From Aliivibrio sifiae (GTDB lineage Bacteria > Pseudomonadota > Gammaproteobacteria > Enterobacterales > Vibrionaceae), in assembly GCF_002954715.1 (NCBI RefSeq), contig NZ_MSCP01000001.1, positions 1,183,030 through 1,247,029 on the forward strand: 64,000 nt of DNA. The letters are read 5' to 3'. Below the pieces are notes generated by a model. The model worked only from the letters and a program-made list of their open reading frames with translations, ran no database searches and was not told the DNA's origin. Positions 38,039 through 47,037 of the stretch are shown here, in pieces (positions within the stretch are counted from its first letter, which is position 1; each line of letters starts with the position of its first letter). Both the position numbers and the translations under genes were made by a program.

Positions 38039-38105
38039 GACACCATTAGCGACAGGTAAATACTGATTACATATACATGTAGCATAACTAGACAGGAATC
38101 AAACT

Positions 38106-38966
38106 ATGAGTAAATGGCCAATTCGGTGGGATCTTCTTTTTCGATACAGAATGATCGAGATTATTGCGTTATGGGAAGGAAGGTTGACCACTAATCATCT
38201 AATCCAAAGCTTTGGTATTGGTCGCCAACAAGCATCAAAGGATATAAACAGCTATTTAAAAAATATCGCACCTGATAACCTAATCTACGACAAACATTTA
38301 AAAGGCTATAAACCCAGTGAGAGCTTTACTCCTCAGCTTACACGAGGTCATGCAGACGAGTACTTACATGTTCTATCTCGCACTGAAGACATGACGGTAA
38401 CTTTTGATGAGCTTGATATGGGCTTTGAAAATACAACCATGGTCCGTCCCGTAACACGCAATATCTCACCTGACATTTTACGTCCACTGGTTCAAGCTAT
38501 TCGAGAGAAAAAACGTGTCGATATAAGCTACATATCTTTGAAAGATGGCGAGGAAGCTGACCGAATTATTTCTCCACATACGCTCGTTTGTACCCCTTTG
38601 CGTTGGCATGTTCGTGCTTATTGTGAGCATTCTAAAGGCTATAGAGATTTTGTACTTAGTCGTATTCGAGGTATTCCAGATATCAACGATAGAATTGTAA
38701 TGGGGAAAGATGAAGATGAGGATTGGACTACTCAACTTTGTATCGAATTAAAGCCAGATCCTAGATTAACTGAAGCTCAGGCAGCGATCATTGCCAATGA
38801 CTATGGTATGGAAAAAAGAACTCTGCACATAAATACCAATGCAGCTTTAATTCGCTATGTTTTAGACACGTATAATATCGATATCAATGTATTGGACTCG
38901 AATCCCAAAGGACAGCAGATAATCTTGGGGAACCTTGAGGAGTTGAAACAATATGTAATCTTCTAA
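38106..38966 (+). CDS. WYL-domain regulator of the BrxR/CapW type
   Basis: A 286-residue transcription factor: N-terminal winged helix (WDLLFRYRMIEIIALWEGRL, then SFGIGRQQASKDIN, about residues 9-58), a WYL domain in the middle (KRVDISYISLKDGEEADRII to LRWHVRAYCEHSKGYRDFVLSRI, about 138-200) and a WCX C-terminal extension. This layout is that of BrxR/CapW repressors, which control anti-phage loci and may sense nucleic acids. It is divergent from the Wadjet operon, with 202 bases between starts, and probably represses it. Confidence 0.88.
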   Translation: MSKWPIRWDLLFRYRMIEIIALWEGRLTTNHLIQSFGIGRQQASKDINSYLKNIAPDNLIYDKHLKGYKPSESFTPQLTRGHADEYLHVLSRTEDMTVTFDELDMGFENTTMVRPVTRNISPDILRPLVQAIREKKRVDISYISLKDGEEADRIISPHTLVCTPLRWHVRAYCEHSKGYRDFVLSRIRGIPDINDRIVMGKDEDEDWTTQLCIELKPDPRLTEAQAAIIANDYGMEKRTLHINTNAALIRYVLDTYNIDINVLDSNPKGQQIILGNLEELKQYVIF

Positions 38967-39359
38967 ATCGGCAATAAAAACTTAAAGCAATCTCGAAAAT
39001 AGTTTATTTAAAAAACGGCTTCAAACGGTAAATTTTGCAACATAAGATAGGAGTTCCTAGAGCTAATAAACCTCAAATTACAGGCACAAAAAAGCCCACA
39101 CTAGGTGGGCTTTTTTGTTTGTTCATAAAGAACGAATTGGCTACTGGACTCGATTACATACCCTACCCAATTGATTATAAACAAGTTATTTAAAGTAGAC
39201 TTTTAAAGTGTTACCTCTGGTGTTACTTTGATAAAATCTTACTCTAATAAAAGCATTATCACACCTAACGTGTGACACTGTCACGACATTATTTCCTATT
39301 AATAGCGGTATGCCTTTGACTCTTGACTTAAGCAAGCTTTAACTAGTAATATTAACTTA
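38967..39359. other. Intergenic region between WYL gene and HEPN operon
   Basis: This 393-base spacer between convergent genes contains a strong terminator (39088-39116) and a 13-base palindrome GTGACACTGTCAC at 39272-39284. I see no gene, tRNA or integrase remnant. Confidence 0.6.
39088..39116. terminator. Bidirectional terminator
   Basis: AAAAAAGCCCA and TGGGCTTTTTT arms with a short loop stand after the WYL gene and downstream of the convergent HEPN operon. Confidence 0.9.
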
Positions 39360-39896
39360 TCAATGACTAGTTAAAGCCCTATCCGTAACCTCGACCAAAC
39401 TTTTAAAAAACTTAATGCACTTCTCTGCTTCCGGCTTACTGATTAAATGAGAACTTTGCTTATCTGTAACAGAACGATGCACTGCGTCCCCACGTTTTTT
39501 TATCCATTCGTTCAGCTTTGCTCTGGTTCTATTTTGATCTTCGTATCCAGGCCATGTCCAACATTCAGTCACATCGATACCAAGGAAGCGTTCAAAGATA
39601 TCTTTTGTCTTCTTACTATTTGGAGTATGAAAAAATTTAAGATCTGTTTCCAAAGTTCTGCTAATGAAATTGCCTATTTGTGAACCTTGAAGAACCTTTG
39701 TTTGCATCGCTACTTCTTCACTGATTTTGTCTTCAACATATGTTTCCCATGCAGTTAAAGTCATTATAAGAGCAGCTCGCTTTAACTCTTCAGGATCACG
39801 TCCCAACTCAGGAATATTCTTCATATGTTCATAAGCTTCTAATATCCTTTCAGCATCTTGGATAGAAACATCAAATACACTTTTTGCTTGGCACAT
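39360..39896 (-). CDS. HEPN-domain protein, probable RNase effector
   Basis: A 178-residue helical protein in the RiboL-PSP/MAE_28990-like HEPN group. The helix LTAWETYVEDKISEEV (about 47-62) is typical, and the catalytic R-x4-H motif is RGDAVH (Arg135, His140). HEPN proteins are RNA-cutting toxins in many abortive-infection systems. It starts 13 bases after the VWA gene stop and is the last gene of a helicase-MoxR-VWA-HEPN operon, in the position of an effector. The family is well supported; activity is inferred. Confidence 0.82.
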   Translation of the reverse strand: MCQAKSVFDVSIQDAERILEAYEHMKNIPELGRDPEELKRAALIMTLTAWETYVEDKISEEVAMQTKVLQGSQIGNFISRTLETDLKFFHTPNSKKTKDIFERFLGIDVTECWTWPGYEDQNRTRAKLNEWIKKRGDAVHRSVTDKQSSHLISKPEAEKCIKFFKSLVEVTDRALTSH

Positions 39897-39909
39897 ATTT
39901 AATCCTTTT

Positions 39910-41460
39910 TTATTGTCGTCTTAAATCAATCCACTCTGAGAAATAATGCATCGGATCGCAAATTTTACTCATTGATGCATAATGAGAGTTACCTATCTGA
40001 ATACCGTGAACCTGTAAACCCAGATTCTCTCTTCGGTTACTTATTTTCCTACTTAATCCTGAAGACACTGGAAATTCACCGTCGCTCACTAACAAGATGT
40101 CAGCTTTATGCCACTCTTCCGAATCACACTTTTCCAATGCTTTATTAAGCGGTCCTTCAGCATCGGTTCCACCACCAAAAGACATTGTTAAAAAGTTAAG
40201 TAACTCATTAAAACCAGATACATCTAACGTTAATTCCAATTCACTTACTTCTTTTTTACTTCCAAAGAGATATACATAACAGCTTCTCTTTTCTTTGTAA
40301 GCAACCTTCATACACTCCAACACAGTAGCTTTTGCAATATTTTCCGGTAAACCTCGCATTGAACCGGAAGTATCTAGGCAAATAACCATGGGGCCACGTT
40401 TTTTATTTATATGCTGACCAACTCGCTCAGAAGTAACCTCTTGGTTTCTCACTTCATCAACTTTAAATATTTCAGTTCCTTCAACAGAATAAGAAATTAA
40501 GGCATGCTCAGCTCTTTTAACATGCCAAAGTTTTTTTAATATAGGGTTAGTAAGCAAAGACGCTTCTTGAGGTAGCATCCGAGAAATTGAATCTGAACGT
40601 GTAATACCTTTTGTCTCCATAGGGATCAATGGTGTGTCCACATATTTCTCATTTCTTGAAACTATACTCATTTGGGTGATGATTTCTTCAAGCATAAGAC
40701 CATCAGTCTTTTCATCACGCCCTAGATCTTGAATTAAACTTTGTAGTTTTGGTAATTTTTTTATTATTTTATTCAATCGGGTTATATCAAGCCACCCATG
40801 ACTTTGAAATACTCCTTTTGATAAATCAAAACCTAACCCTGTAATCAAGCCAAGTTCAGAAAAGACATCTTCTAATTGAGACCATACTGCTAGTCTCTCT
40901 TGCCATACATCAGGCAAGATGCCGATACTTACCTCATCAGAAAGTAACTGCTGCCAGATTTTCTCTGAAGCCATTACGGTAATTCTTGCTCGCTGTTCAT
41001 TGCTCAAAAAAATAGGTTTAACTTGTTTACGCTGATTCTTTTTCTTATCTAAAGCCTGTTTTATTTGACTTAATGCCTCATTTTCCATCTGTTTTATCAG
41101 GTCAGACACCAATGGTAATGCTTGGGACTGGAGCTTATCTATCACGAAAAGTATGTCCGTTAACAAAGCATCTGTGACTTCTGCACTTTCTGAGCAGTAA
41201 CGATTTAAGCCTGTTTCCATCACCACTTTACAAATCGCATTTTTCATTGATTGAGGAGCTAAAGGATACAAACTCACCGGACTTCTTCCAGATAAAAGCT
41301 CATTCCTAGAGTTGATTAAAGACTCACTGCGCTCAGTTAAACTACCAGTAGAGCCAGTAATAACTGCCGAAAGGAACTTCTCCGGCACATTATCAAGACA
41401 ACTGAACTGACTGTCTAAATTTAACAATGGAGACTTAACTATGTATGATTCGCTAATCAC
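39910..41460 (-). CDS. VWA-domain protein, ViaA-like partner of a MoxR ATPase
   Basis: A 516-residue protein with a C-terminal von Willebrand factor A domain having a complete metal site: CLDTSGSMRG, then FGGGTDAEGP and LVSDGEFP. The N-terminal 330 residues are helical and basic, as in ViaA. VWA proteins of this kind work with MoxR-type AAA+ ATPases to bring in or release a substrate, and here the ATPase gene lies directly upstream. I prefer a GTG start at 41460 because GGAG stands six bases before it; a TTG at 41475 is also open. The overlap with the ATPase gene is 8 bases. Confidence 0.85.
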   Translation of the reverse strand: MISESYIVKSPLLNLDSQFSCLDNVPEKFLSAVITGSTGSLTERSESLINSRNELLSGRSPVSLYPLAPQSMKNAICKVVMETGLNRYCSESAEVTDALLTDILFVIDKLQSQALPLVSDLIKQMENEALSQIKQALDKKKNQRKQVKPIFLSNEQRARITVMASEKIWQQLLSDEVSIGILPDVWQERLAVWSQLEDVFSELGLITGLGFDLSKGVFQSHGWLDITRLNKIIKKLPKLQSLIQDLGRDEKTDGLMLEEIITQMSIVSRNEKYVDTPLIPMETKGITRSDSISRMLPQEASLLTNPILKKLWHVKRAEHALISYSVEGTEIFKVDEVRNQEVTSERVGQHINKKRGPMVICLDTSGSMRGLPENIAKATVLECMKVAYKEKRSCYVYLFGSKKEVSELELTLDVSGFNELLNFLTMSFGGGTDAEGPLNKALEKCDSEEWHKADILLVSDGEFPVSSGLSRKISNRRENLGLQVHGIQIGNSHYASMSKICDPMHYFSEWIDLRRQ

Positions 41461-42988
41461 ATAGCTCTCCTTCAATTATCCCACTGTTATCTTCCAGTTC
41501 AAACGCCAAGTTAAGCTCTGACTCCAGCGGAAGATTGTTAAAACCAGATTCCAAAGATGTAACCCTTTTTAGAAGCTTATCAACTTCTTTTTGAGAAGAG
41601 TGCAGAGAATCAATAACCTCAGAGAGCATACTTCTATCTAGCCAAAGATGCTTTTCAAAGTACCCAGAGACACCTGAGATCTCTTTATTTATCTGACTAT
41701 AAAAACCCTCAATATTACTCCTTATATTTTTAATTTCTAAAACTCGTCCTTCAACATGAGCTTTCGAAAAGGAGCTATTCAGAGGTATTGGTGTATTCTT
41801 AACCTCTACCATAATCGGTTTATTCTTCTCTGGACTGTAACTGTAACCGTAATTTTGAGTCAGTTCTGTAGTCTCATTTCCGTTACGATCCGCATAGAGA
41901 AAATTACCCCGATGATCTTTTTTATGGGACTTGCTCACCTCTTTTATTGTTTCCTCGCCATCTCTGTCGAGATATAATGTGTTTCCTTTCGCATCTTGTT
42001 TATGCGTTTTTTGATCTTCTTTAAGCTTCTCTTCCCATACATTTAGAACCTTAAGTAAACGGGATGGGGGTGTTTTCCCATCAACTGTCACCAAACGTTT
42101 ATAAAGCTTCTGAAGGCCTTTAAACTGTTCAGGTTGTTCCCACAAGCAATGAGGAAGAATCCAAGCATCGTAAATACTGGTTTCGTTAAAGCCTGAAGTG
42201 AAAGCAGATACTTTCATCAGCTTCACTAATTTTCGCCAACGGCGATCAGATACGTAAATATTTTCAGTGACTAGGTAATTACGAAACTCTTTACAAGCTT
42301 CTAATGTCGCAGGAGTTAGATCTACTTTCTCGGCGAGATGTTGTACCTCATATAGATCTTCAATCTTTAAACGGATATTGAGTTCTGGATCAAAATCCGT
42401 TAATGCACCGCACAATAGTTTGTCAAATGAATCATTAGACACTGGTGACACGTAAGAGCGCAGAATAAATCTATCATACAATGCACTTAATTCCTGACCA
42501 TCAGGTAGTTCATTACTTGCCGCGACTACAGATACTAACGGAACATCTACTCTTCGGTTTCCATTGTCGAACTGACGCTCATTAAGCAACGTCAAAAGAC
42601 TATTCAAAATAGCACTATTAGCTTTAAAAATTTCGTCGATAAAAGCGACCGATGCCTCTGGTAAATAACCACTAGTCAATCTGTTATAACGGTCTTCTTC
42701 TAATGCCTTAATTGAAAGAGGACCAAACAACTCTTCTGGAACAGAAAAGCGAGTCACTAGACGCTCGAAGTAGTTTGCTTCTACAAACGCACTTTTCAGG
42801 CGTTTTGCTAATTCACTCTTTGCCGTACCCGGAGGTCCTATAAGTAATACGTGCTCCCCTGATAAAGCAGCAAGCATCATCAGCTTAACTTGATGCTCTC
42901 TTTCTAATAGACCGTTATTCATTTGAGTCATTAACGTCTGGATTTTTTCTTTTCTGTTTAGGTTCACTGTACTTATTGACGTTGTCAT
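41453..42988 (-). CDS. MoxR-family (RavA-like) AAA+ ATPase
   Basis: A 511-residue AAA+ ATPase. Walker A is GPPGTAKSE (about 51-59), Walker B AFIDEI (about 115-120), sensor 1 lies in VVAASNELP and the arginine finger region is YDRFILR (about 171-177). The C-terminal half resembles RavA in being rich in charged helices. Around residues 334-375 a short unit occurs twice, with shape GN-LY-DR-G-ET, which resembles neither RavA nor other MoxR proteins I know. It is coupled to the VWA gene and belongs to the same operon as the helicase. Confidence 0.88.
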   Translation of the reverse strand: MTTSISTVNLNRKEKIQTLMTQMNNGLLEREHQVKLMMLAALSGEHVLLIGPPGTAKSELAKRLKSAFVEANYFERLVTRFSVPEELFGPLSIKALEEDRYNRLTSGYLPEASVAFIDEIFKANSAILNSLLTLLNERQFDNGNRRVDVPLVSVVAASNELPDGQELSALYDRFILRSYVSPVSNDSFDKLLCGALTDFDPELNIRLKIEDLYEVQHLAEKVDLTPATLEACKEFRNYLVTENIYVSDRRWRKLVKLMKVSAFTSGFNETSIYDAWILPHCLWEQPEQFKGLQKLYKRLVTVDGKTPPSRLLKVLNVWEEKLKEDQKTHKQDAKGNTLYLDRDGEETIKEVSKSHKKDHRGNFLYADRNGNETTELTQNYGYSYSPEKNKPIMVEVKNTPIPLNSSFSKAHVEGRVLEIKNIRSNIEGFYSQINKEISGVSGYFEKHLWLDRSMLSEVIDSLHSSQKEVDKLLKRVTSLESGFNNLPLESELNLAFELEDNSGIIEGELCD

Positions 42989-43042
42989 ATCTAATTCCTT
43001 CTATTTTAATTTTTTAGTTCCAAATGAAATACATCAATTGGT

Positions 43043-46000
43043 TTAATCTGAACACCAAACGCGTAACTCAGCCAGTGTCGTTTTCTTAATAAACAACTCT
43101 GTTGTACCCAACAACTTGAGCATTTCTTCTGTTACCTGTTTTTTACTTAAGCCGGGCTGAACTATTGTCACTTGAAACTCGATAGGTGTAGTACGAGAGC
43201 GATTCTTAAAACTTTCTAATTCTGCGATGCTGCCTTTTAAAAAACGGCTTTGCCCTTTCGCTTTCCATGCTGCTTCACGCTTTTTGATATGTTTGTATAC
43301 ATATGGAAGGCCAACATGTTTCCAACGCACAGAACGCTGGGCTTGCCCACAAACTTCATACAAATCACTTAGACGTCTCCCAGGCTCTGCACCATGAGAG
43401 TACTTACAGTGATATAAGCTTAAAATTATTTTGTCTGGTAAAGATTTAAGCGCAACTAAATCGGCTGCCTCTCCACTGTCGTCGTCATTAATTATAATAT
43501 CGTAGTCTTCTTCAATGGATTGCCATGTTTGATGTTGGATCGTATCAACATTTTGATTAGCACCCATCGATTCTTTTGTTATATCTACTGTCCATTCGAC
43601 AGGGCTCAAAGATTCAGCATCGTAGATACCTATATTGTCCTTCACCTCAACCCAATAACAGTTATAAGAGAACGAACCATCGGCGTAATAGATAAAGATA
43701 GGATCAAGGTACATCTCTTCAATCAATTCTCTTGGGTCAGCACTTCCTACCTGAATGGTAATCGGCTCACCTTCTATAAGTTGATACTCATAGCCTTTTG
43801 ATAAGTCACTATCGATCAAGAGTTTATATTTAGAACTATCTTGATTCGATTCAAAAATCACTATTGGGTTACAGGTTTGCTCATCCCATGTAACTTTCAA
43901 ATCAACTTCATACAAGTAGAGTTGTTTTGCACCAAAGAAAATCCTAACACCTTCTTCATTTCGTTGTTGTAGATGCTCTCCCCACTGAACTGATATCGGC
44001 ATATGGGTATGAGGGGTATCAATTTTCTGTGGTCTTAAGAAATCACGTGTAATATTAGCTTCATCGGAAGCTCCTGAAACTACCTTATCCCATGCAGCTT
44101 TTACCCACAGTAACCAATCCGCAATAGAACCAGCTTTAGGTGACCACACTTTGCCTTTACGCTCAGAGCACCCCCAAAGTACTTTATTTCCATCCTCATA
44201 CCCCATCGCTGCGATATTGCTGAGTGTTGATGCTGACTTCTCTACGGCACTCAAACCTTCAGTTACATTTGAACCAAAAAACTGCGTAAAACTAATTGCA
44301 CCGTTTTGAGCGGAACCCAGATTATTGACTAGTGGATATTCAATATTATTAAGTACATTAAATATTTGCTTACCAGACATGACATAAGTTGAGTCGCCAC
44401 ATAGCTTTTCAGCCAAGGTATCTACTTTGAATCCCTTATAATCATTTGAATAAATAAACAGTGCATCTCGCTCACTATCCCAATGAGCTATCAATATCTT
44501 GTAGTTTATGTCCTTAACATCCTTGAAATGCCCCCACTTCACTGCTGTACTGGAAACCGCTAACAAAACTAGAATGTTTTCTTGTTCAGAAACTGAATGC
44601 CACATCTCATCACAGGTGAACTTAAGATCAGAAAATGCATCAGGATTCCAGTTTTCACACTCAGTTTTGAATAACATAGCAGAACAAGATGGACGTAAAT
44701 TCCAAAGAGATAATTGCTCATGCAAGTCTCCTTGCCCTTTAAGTGAATCTACAACTTCTTGCAATCTTACTTCTCGTTCAATTTGATTTTCAGATAAACG
44801 TCTCAACACCTCATCCCAGTCAGCACCAAGTGCGTATAGCTTCTGTAATGCCCCTTCAACGCCAGAATCCGCAATATTCACAACTACGCTTGCCGTACCT
44901 AATTTCTCTTTGTGGGAGACACGAGTAAATCGACCTATAAACTGTAGCGTTATCGCCAAGCTCTTATGATGATCGTGAATAGCTGCAATCTTTAAATTTG
45001 GTAAGTCGTATCCTTCTCCTAACATATCGACACAAATCACCACTTTCGCTTCTTGCGAGCGTAAGTAAGCGAGACGTCGTGTTTGTTCAGTTTTAGAAAG
45101 ATCAGAATGAACTAATATCGGGTTTAACTCAGGAGCCAGCTGTAGATATAGTTCAAAGACTTCTTCAGCTCTTACCTTTGTTTTCACACGAGCCATCATT
45201 AAATGATCAAGACCCGATTTTAAATCCTGTTTTAATAATTTAATTGCTTTTTCAGCAATTGATTTATCCATAGTGTCTTGGAAATATTCCTCAACAGGCT
45301 CAAGCTGAACATTCGTAAAATAACCAGCCTTTTGAGCTTCTCCCATCGTATAGTTATAAATGATTTTAGCGCCCAAACTTTGAGTATCATTACGAAAAGG
45401 AGTTGCTGTAAATTGAATAACTCGTTTACCTAAAAATCTATTCTTAATCTCATTCCATTTATTAGCTGATATATGATGTGCTTCATCTACAAAAAGGTGA
45501 CTACAGGAATCACAAATAGTTTTCAGTACATCAAGGTTGGCAAATCGTGAATTCAAAATTTGAGGTGTTGCTATTAGTACATTCGCTTTATCAAGAAGCT
45601 TTTGAGCCTCCTCTACACTTTTAATACCTTTCTTAATCTTAACGATCGCAGGATGTAAAATACCTTCAGGAATAACACCTAGCTCAGCCAAGCAACCTAA
45701 TGTTTTAAACTTATCGCCAACTTGGTCTCGTAGTGAGTTTGATGGAACTAAAACTAATACCTTATCGCAACGATGATAAATCGTTGTAGACAACATTGTT
45801 TCTGTTTTACCTGTCCCTGTTGGTAAAACAACAGTACTCGGTTCAATATTAGAAGATTTAGAAAACTCTGCAGAGATCGCATGAAGGGCTCCAATCTGAG
45901 GTGTTCGTAAACCCAAAGTTCCAGCGTCTTGATCTTCTGCCTTAAACATGAACTTGTTTTGCCAAGATTGAGCCAAATCAGAAGGTTGTAAATCCTCAAG

Positions 46001-46321
46001 CTGCATCAATGGATGATTTAACCATCGCAACTCTGTTAGTGCTACTAGTGATTTAAACTGAGAAGGCTTTGAGGTGTATAAAACTGGATAATCTTTTAGA
46101 GACGCAACACAAACGCACTTACTTTTCACAATGTAAAACGTCGAGAAATACCCTTCTCTCGACGACATTGCCATAACTATATCGGGATCATCTGTAAAAG
46201 TGATAACAACGTTTATTTCAAACTGTCGATGTCCAAATCTTTCGACTTTATTGCCGGATAATTTAATATCAGGAAATGAAAAAGTTGGGATTGTTAAAGT
46301 GGCAAGATTAGCGTCGGTCAT
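43043..46321 (-). CDS. DEAH-box helicase, large defence-associated form
   Basis: A 1,092-residue SF2 helicase. Motif I PTGTGKTE (about 167-174), motif II VDEAHH (about 278-283), motif III FTATPFR (about 304-310) and motif VI QFIGRFTR (about 460-467) are intact. About 570 C-terminal residues have no domain I recognise. First gene of the operon, with 54 bases before the ATPase gene. Helicases of this type open many anti-phage loci as sensors or DNA translocators, but its exact family is not clear to me. The start at 46321 follows an AGG-containing site. Confidence 0.85.
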   Translation of the reverse strand: MTDANLATLTIPTFSFPDIKLSGNKVERFGHRQFEINVVITFTDDPDIVMAMSSREGYFSTFYIVKSKCVCVASLKDYPVLYTSKPSQFKSLVALTELRWLNHPLMQLEDLQPSDLAQSWQNKFMFKAEDQDAGTLGLRTPQIGALHAISAEFSKSSNIEPSTVVLPTGTGKTETMLSTTIYHRCDKVLVLVPSNSLRDQVGDKFKTLGCLAELGVIPEGILHPAIVKIKKGIKSVEEAQKLLDKANVLIATPQILNSRFANLDVLKTICDSCSHLFVDEAHHISANKWNEIKNRFLGKRVIQFTATPFRNDTQSLGAKIIYNYTMGEAQKAGYFTNVQLEPVEEYFQDTMDKSIAEKAIKLLKQDLKSGLDHLMMARVKTKVRAEEVFELYLQLAPELNPILVHSDLSKTEQTRRLAYLRSQEAKVVICVDMLGEGYDLPNLKIAAIHDHHKSLAITLQFIGRFTRVSHKEKLGTASVVVNIADSGVEGALQKLYALGADWDEVLRRLSENQIEREVRLQEVVDSLKGQGDLHEQLSLWNLRPSCSAMLFKTECENWNPDAFSDLKFTCDEMWHSVSEQENILVLLAVSSTAVKWGHFKDVKDINYKILIAHWDSERDALFIYSNDYKGFKVDTLAEKLCGDSTYVMSGKQIFNVLNNIEYPLVNNLGSAQNGAISFTQFFGSNVTEGLSAVEKSASTLSNIAAMGYEDGNKVLWGCSERKGKVWSPKAGSIADWLLWVKAAWDKVVSGASDEANITRDFLRPQKIDTPHTHMPISVQWGEHLQQRNEEGVRIFFGAKQLYLYEVDLKVTWDEQTCNPIVIFESNQDSSKYKLLIDSDLSKGYEYQLIEGEPITIQVGSADPRELIEEMYLDPIFIYYADGSFSYNCYWVEVKDNIGIYDAESLSPVEWTVDITKESMGANQNVDTIQHQTWQSIEEDYDIIINDDDSGEAADLVALKSLPDKIILSLYHCKYSHGAEPGRRLSDLYEVCGQAQRSVRWKHVGLPYVYKHIKKREAAWKAKGQSRFLKGSIAELESFKNRSRTTPIEFQVTIVQPGLSKKQVTEEMLKLLGTTELFIKKTTLAELRVWCSD

Positions 46322-46481
46322 ATTTAATGGCTCCTCTAAAAGTTATTGTTGATGTATTGTACCTTCAACAAACATGCCAAATTCTAACACTATGATTTAT
46401 TTAGATATTAGTAAACCATCACAATTTTCACTGGTAATTATTTTTACGAAAAGGAAATAAATTTACGCATATAAGTACAAG

Positions 46482-46521
46482 TAAGATCTGCCACATGTAT
46501 CGCATCAAGTGACAGACCTTA
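46482..46521. repeat. Imperfect inverted repeat between operons
   Basis: TAAGATCTGCCAC (46482-46494) and GTGACAGACCTTA (46509-46521) pair with 11 of 13 matches around a 14-base loop. No T run follows on either strand, so it is not a plain terminator. It lies between the helicase start and the small ORFs. Confidence 0.5.
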
Positions 46522-46529
46522 ATTTCTAA

Positions 46530-46877
46530 CTAAGGATGAGAGGACCAAACACCTCTTACGAGTTTGAAGTCGTCATACTGAAGAGATGTATTGTACGAAT
46601 TGGCTTTCGCGTGAAGCAAATCAGTGGGCATCGGAGTTATGTCCGTTAACTCTTGACGTTGATCTCTATCACCAGGTTCTGCAAACCCTCTGTCATAGAT
46701 CAAACCTCCCTTAGCTGTAAATAACCCTCGAGAATGTAAAAAACCAGAACGCTCATCATCGGCGCAATACCAATATAGCTTAATATTTTCTGGCTTGATA
46801 CGTTCGATTAAAGGCAACTGTTTTATTATTTTTAAAAGATCTAAGTCGCTCTGTTGCTTTATCCAGTGAAGTTCCAT
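46530..46877 (-). pseudogene. C-terminal part of the DUF3696 ATPase partner
   Basis: A 115-residue frame with protein-like sequence (LLKIIKQLPLIERIKPENIKLYWYC, then DDERSGFLHSRGLFTAKGG and ending LVRGVWSSHP). It is in a different frame from the 85-residue ORF that precedes it, and the two overlap by 98 bases. The natural-looking residues of the first end near SDQLSR, and those of the second begin at MELHW. A single-base frameshift in one gene of about 165 residues explains this. The function is unknown. Alternatively it is an independent small protein. Confidence 0.5.
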
Positions 46878-47037
46878 TGTGCGTCCGGCTTAATTGGTCA
46901 GACACATTTCTAAACCAAGCTTTCGGAAAACCAGATAATACAGCGCCACGGTCAAACCCAAGCCGCGCATCCAACAGTGCTAAATCTGCTAAAGAGTTAA
47001 TTTCTGTCGGCGCAACTGCAAATTCCAAATGTAACAT
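46780..47037 (-). pseudogene. N-terminal part of the DUF3696 ATPase partner
   Basis: An 85-residue frame starting at the stop of the ATPase gene (TAATG overlap), so translationally coupled. It starts LHLEFAVAPTEINSLADLALLDARLGFDRG and looks natural up to about residue 51; the remaining tail is lysine- and asparagine-rich and atypical. A shift into the frame of 46530-46877 would carry on a normal protein. I do not recognise the family; as ATPase partner it may be an effector or nuclease-like subunit. Confidence 0.5.

Noticed and set aside
38967..39359. tRNA or integrase remnant as an island border
   Set aside because: No cloverleaf or integrase motif could be made out.
46482..46521. attC-like cassette site
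   Set aside because: The pairing resembles one, but the conserved core ends GTTRRRY and RYYYAAC are not present, and only one copy was seen.
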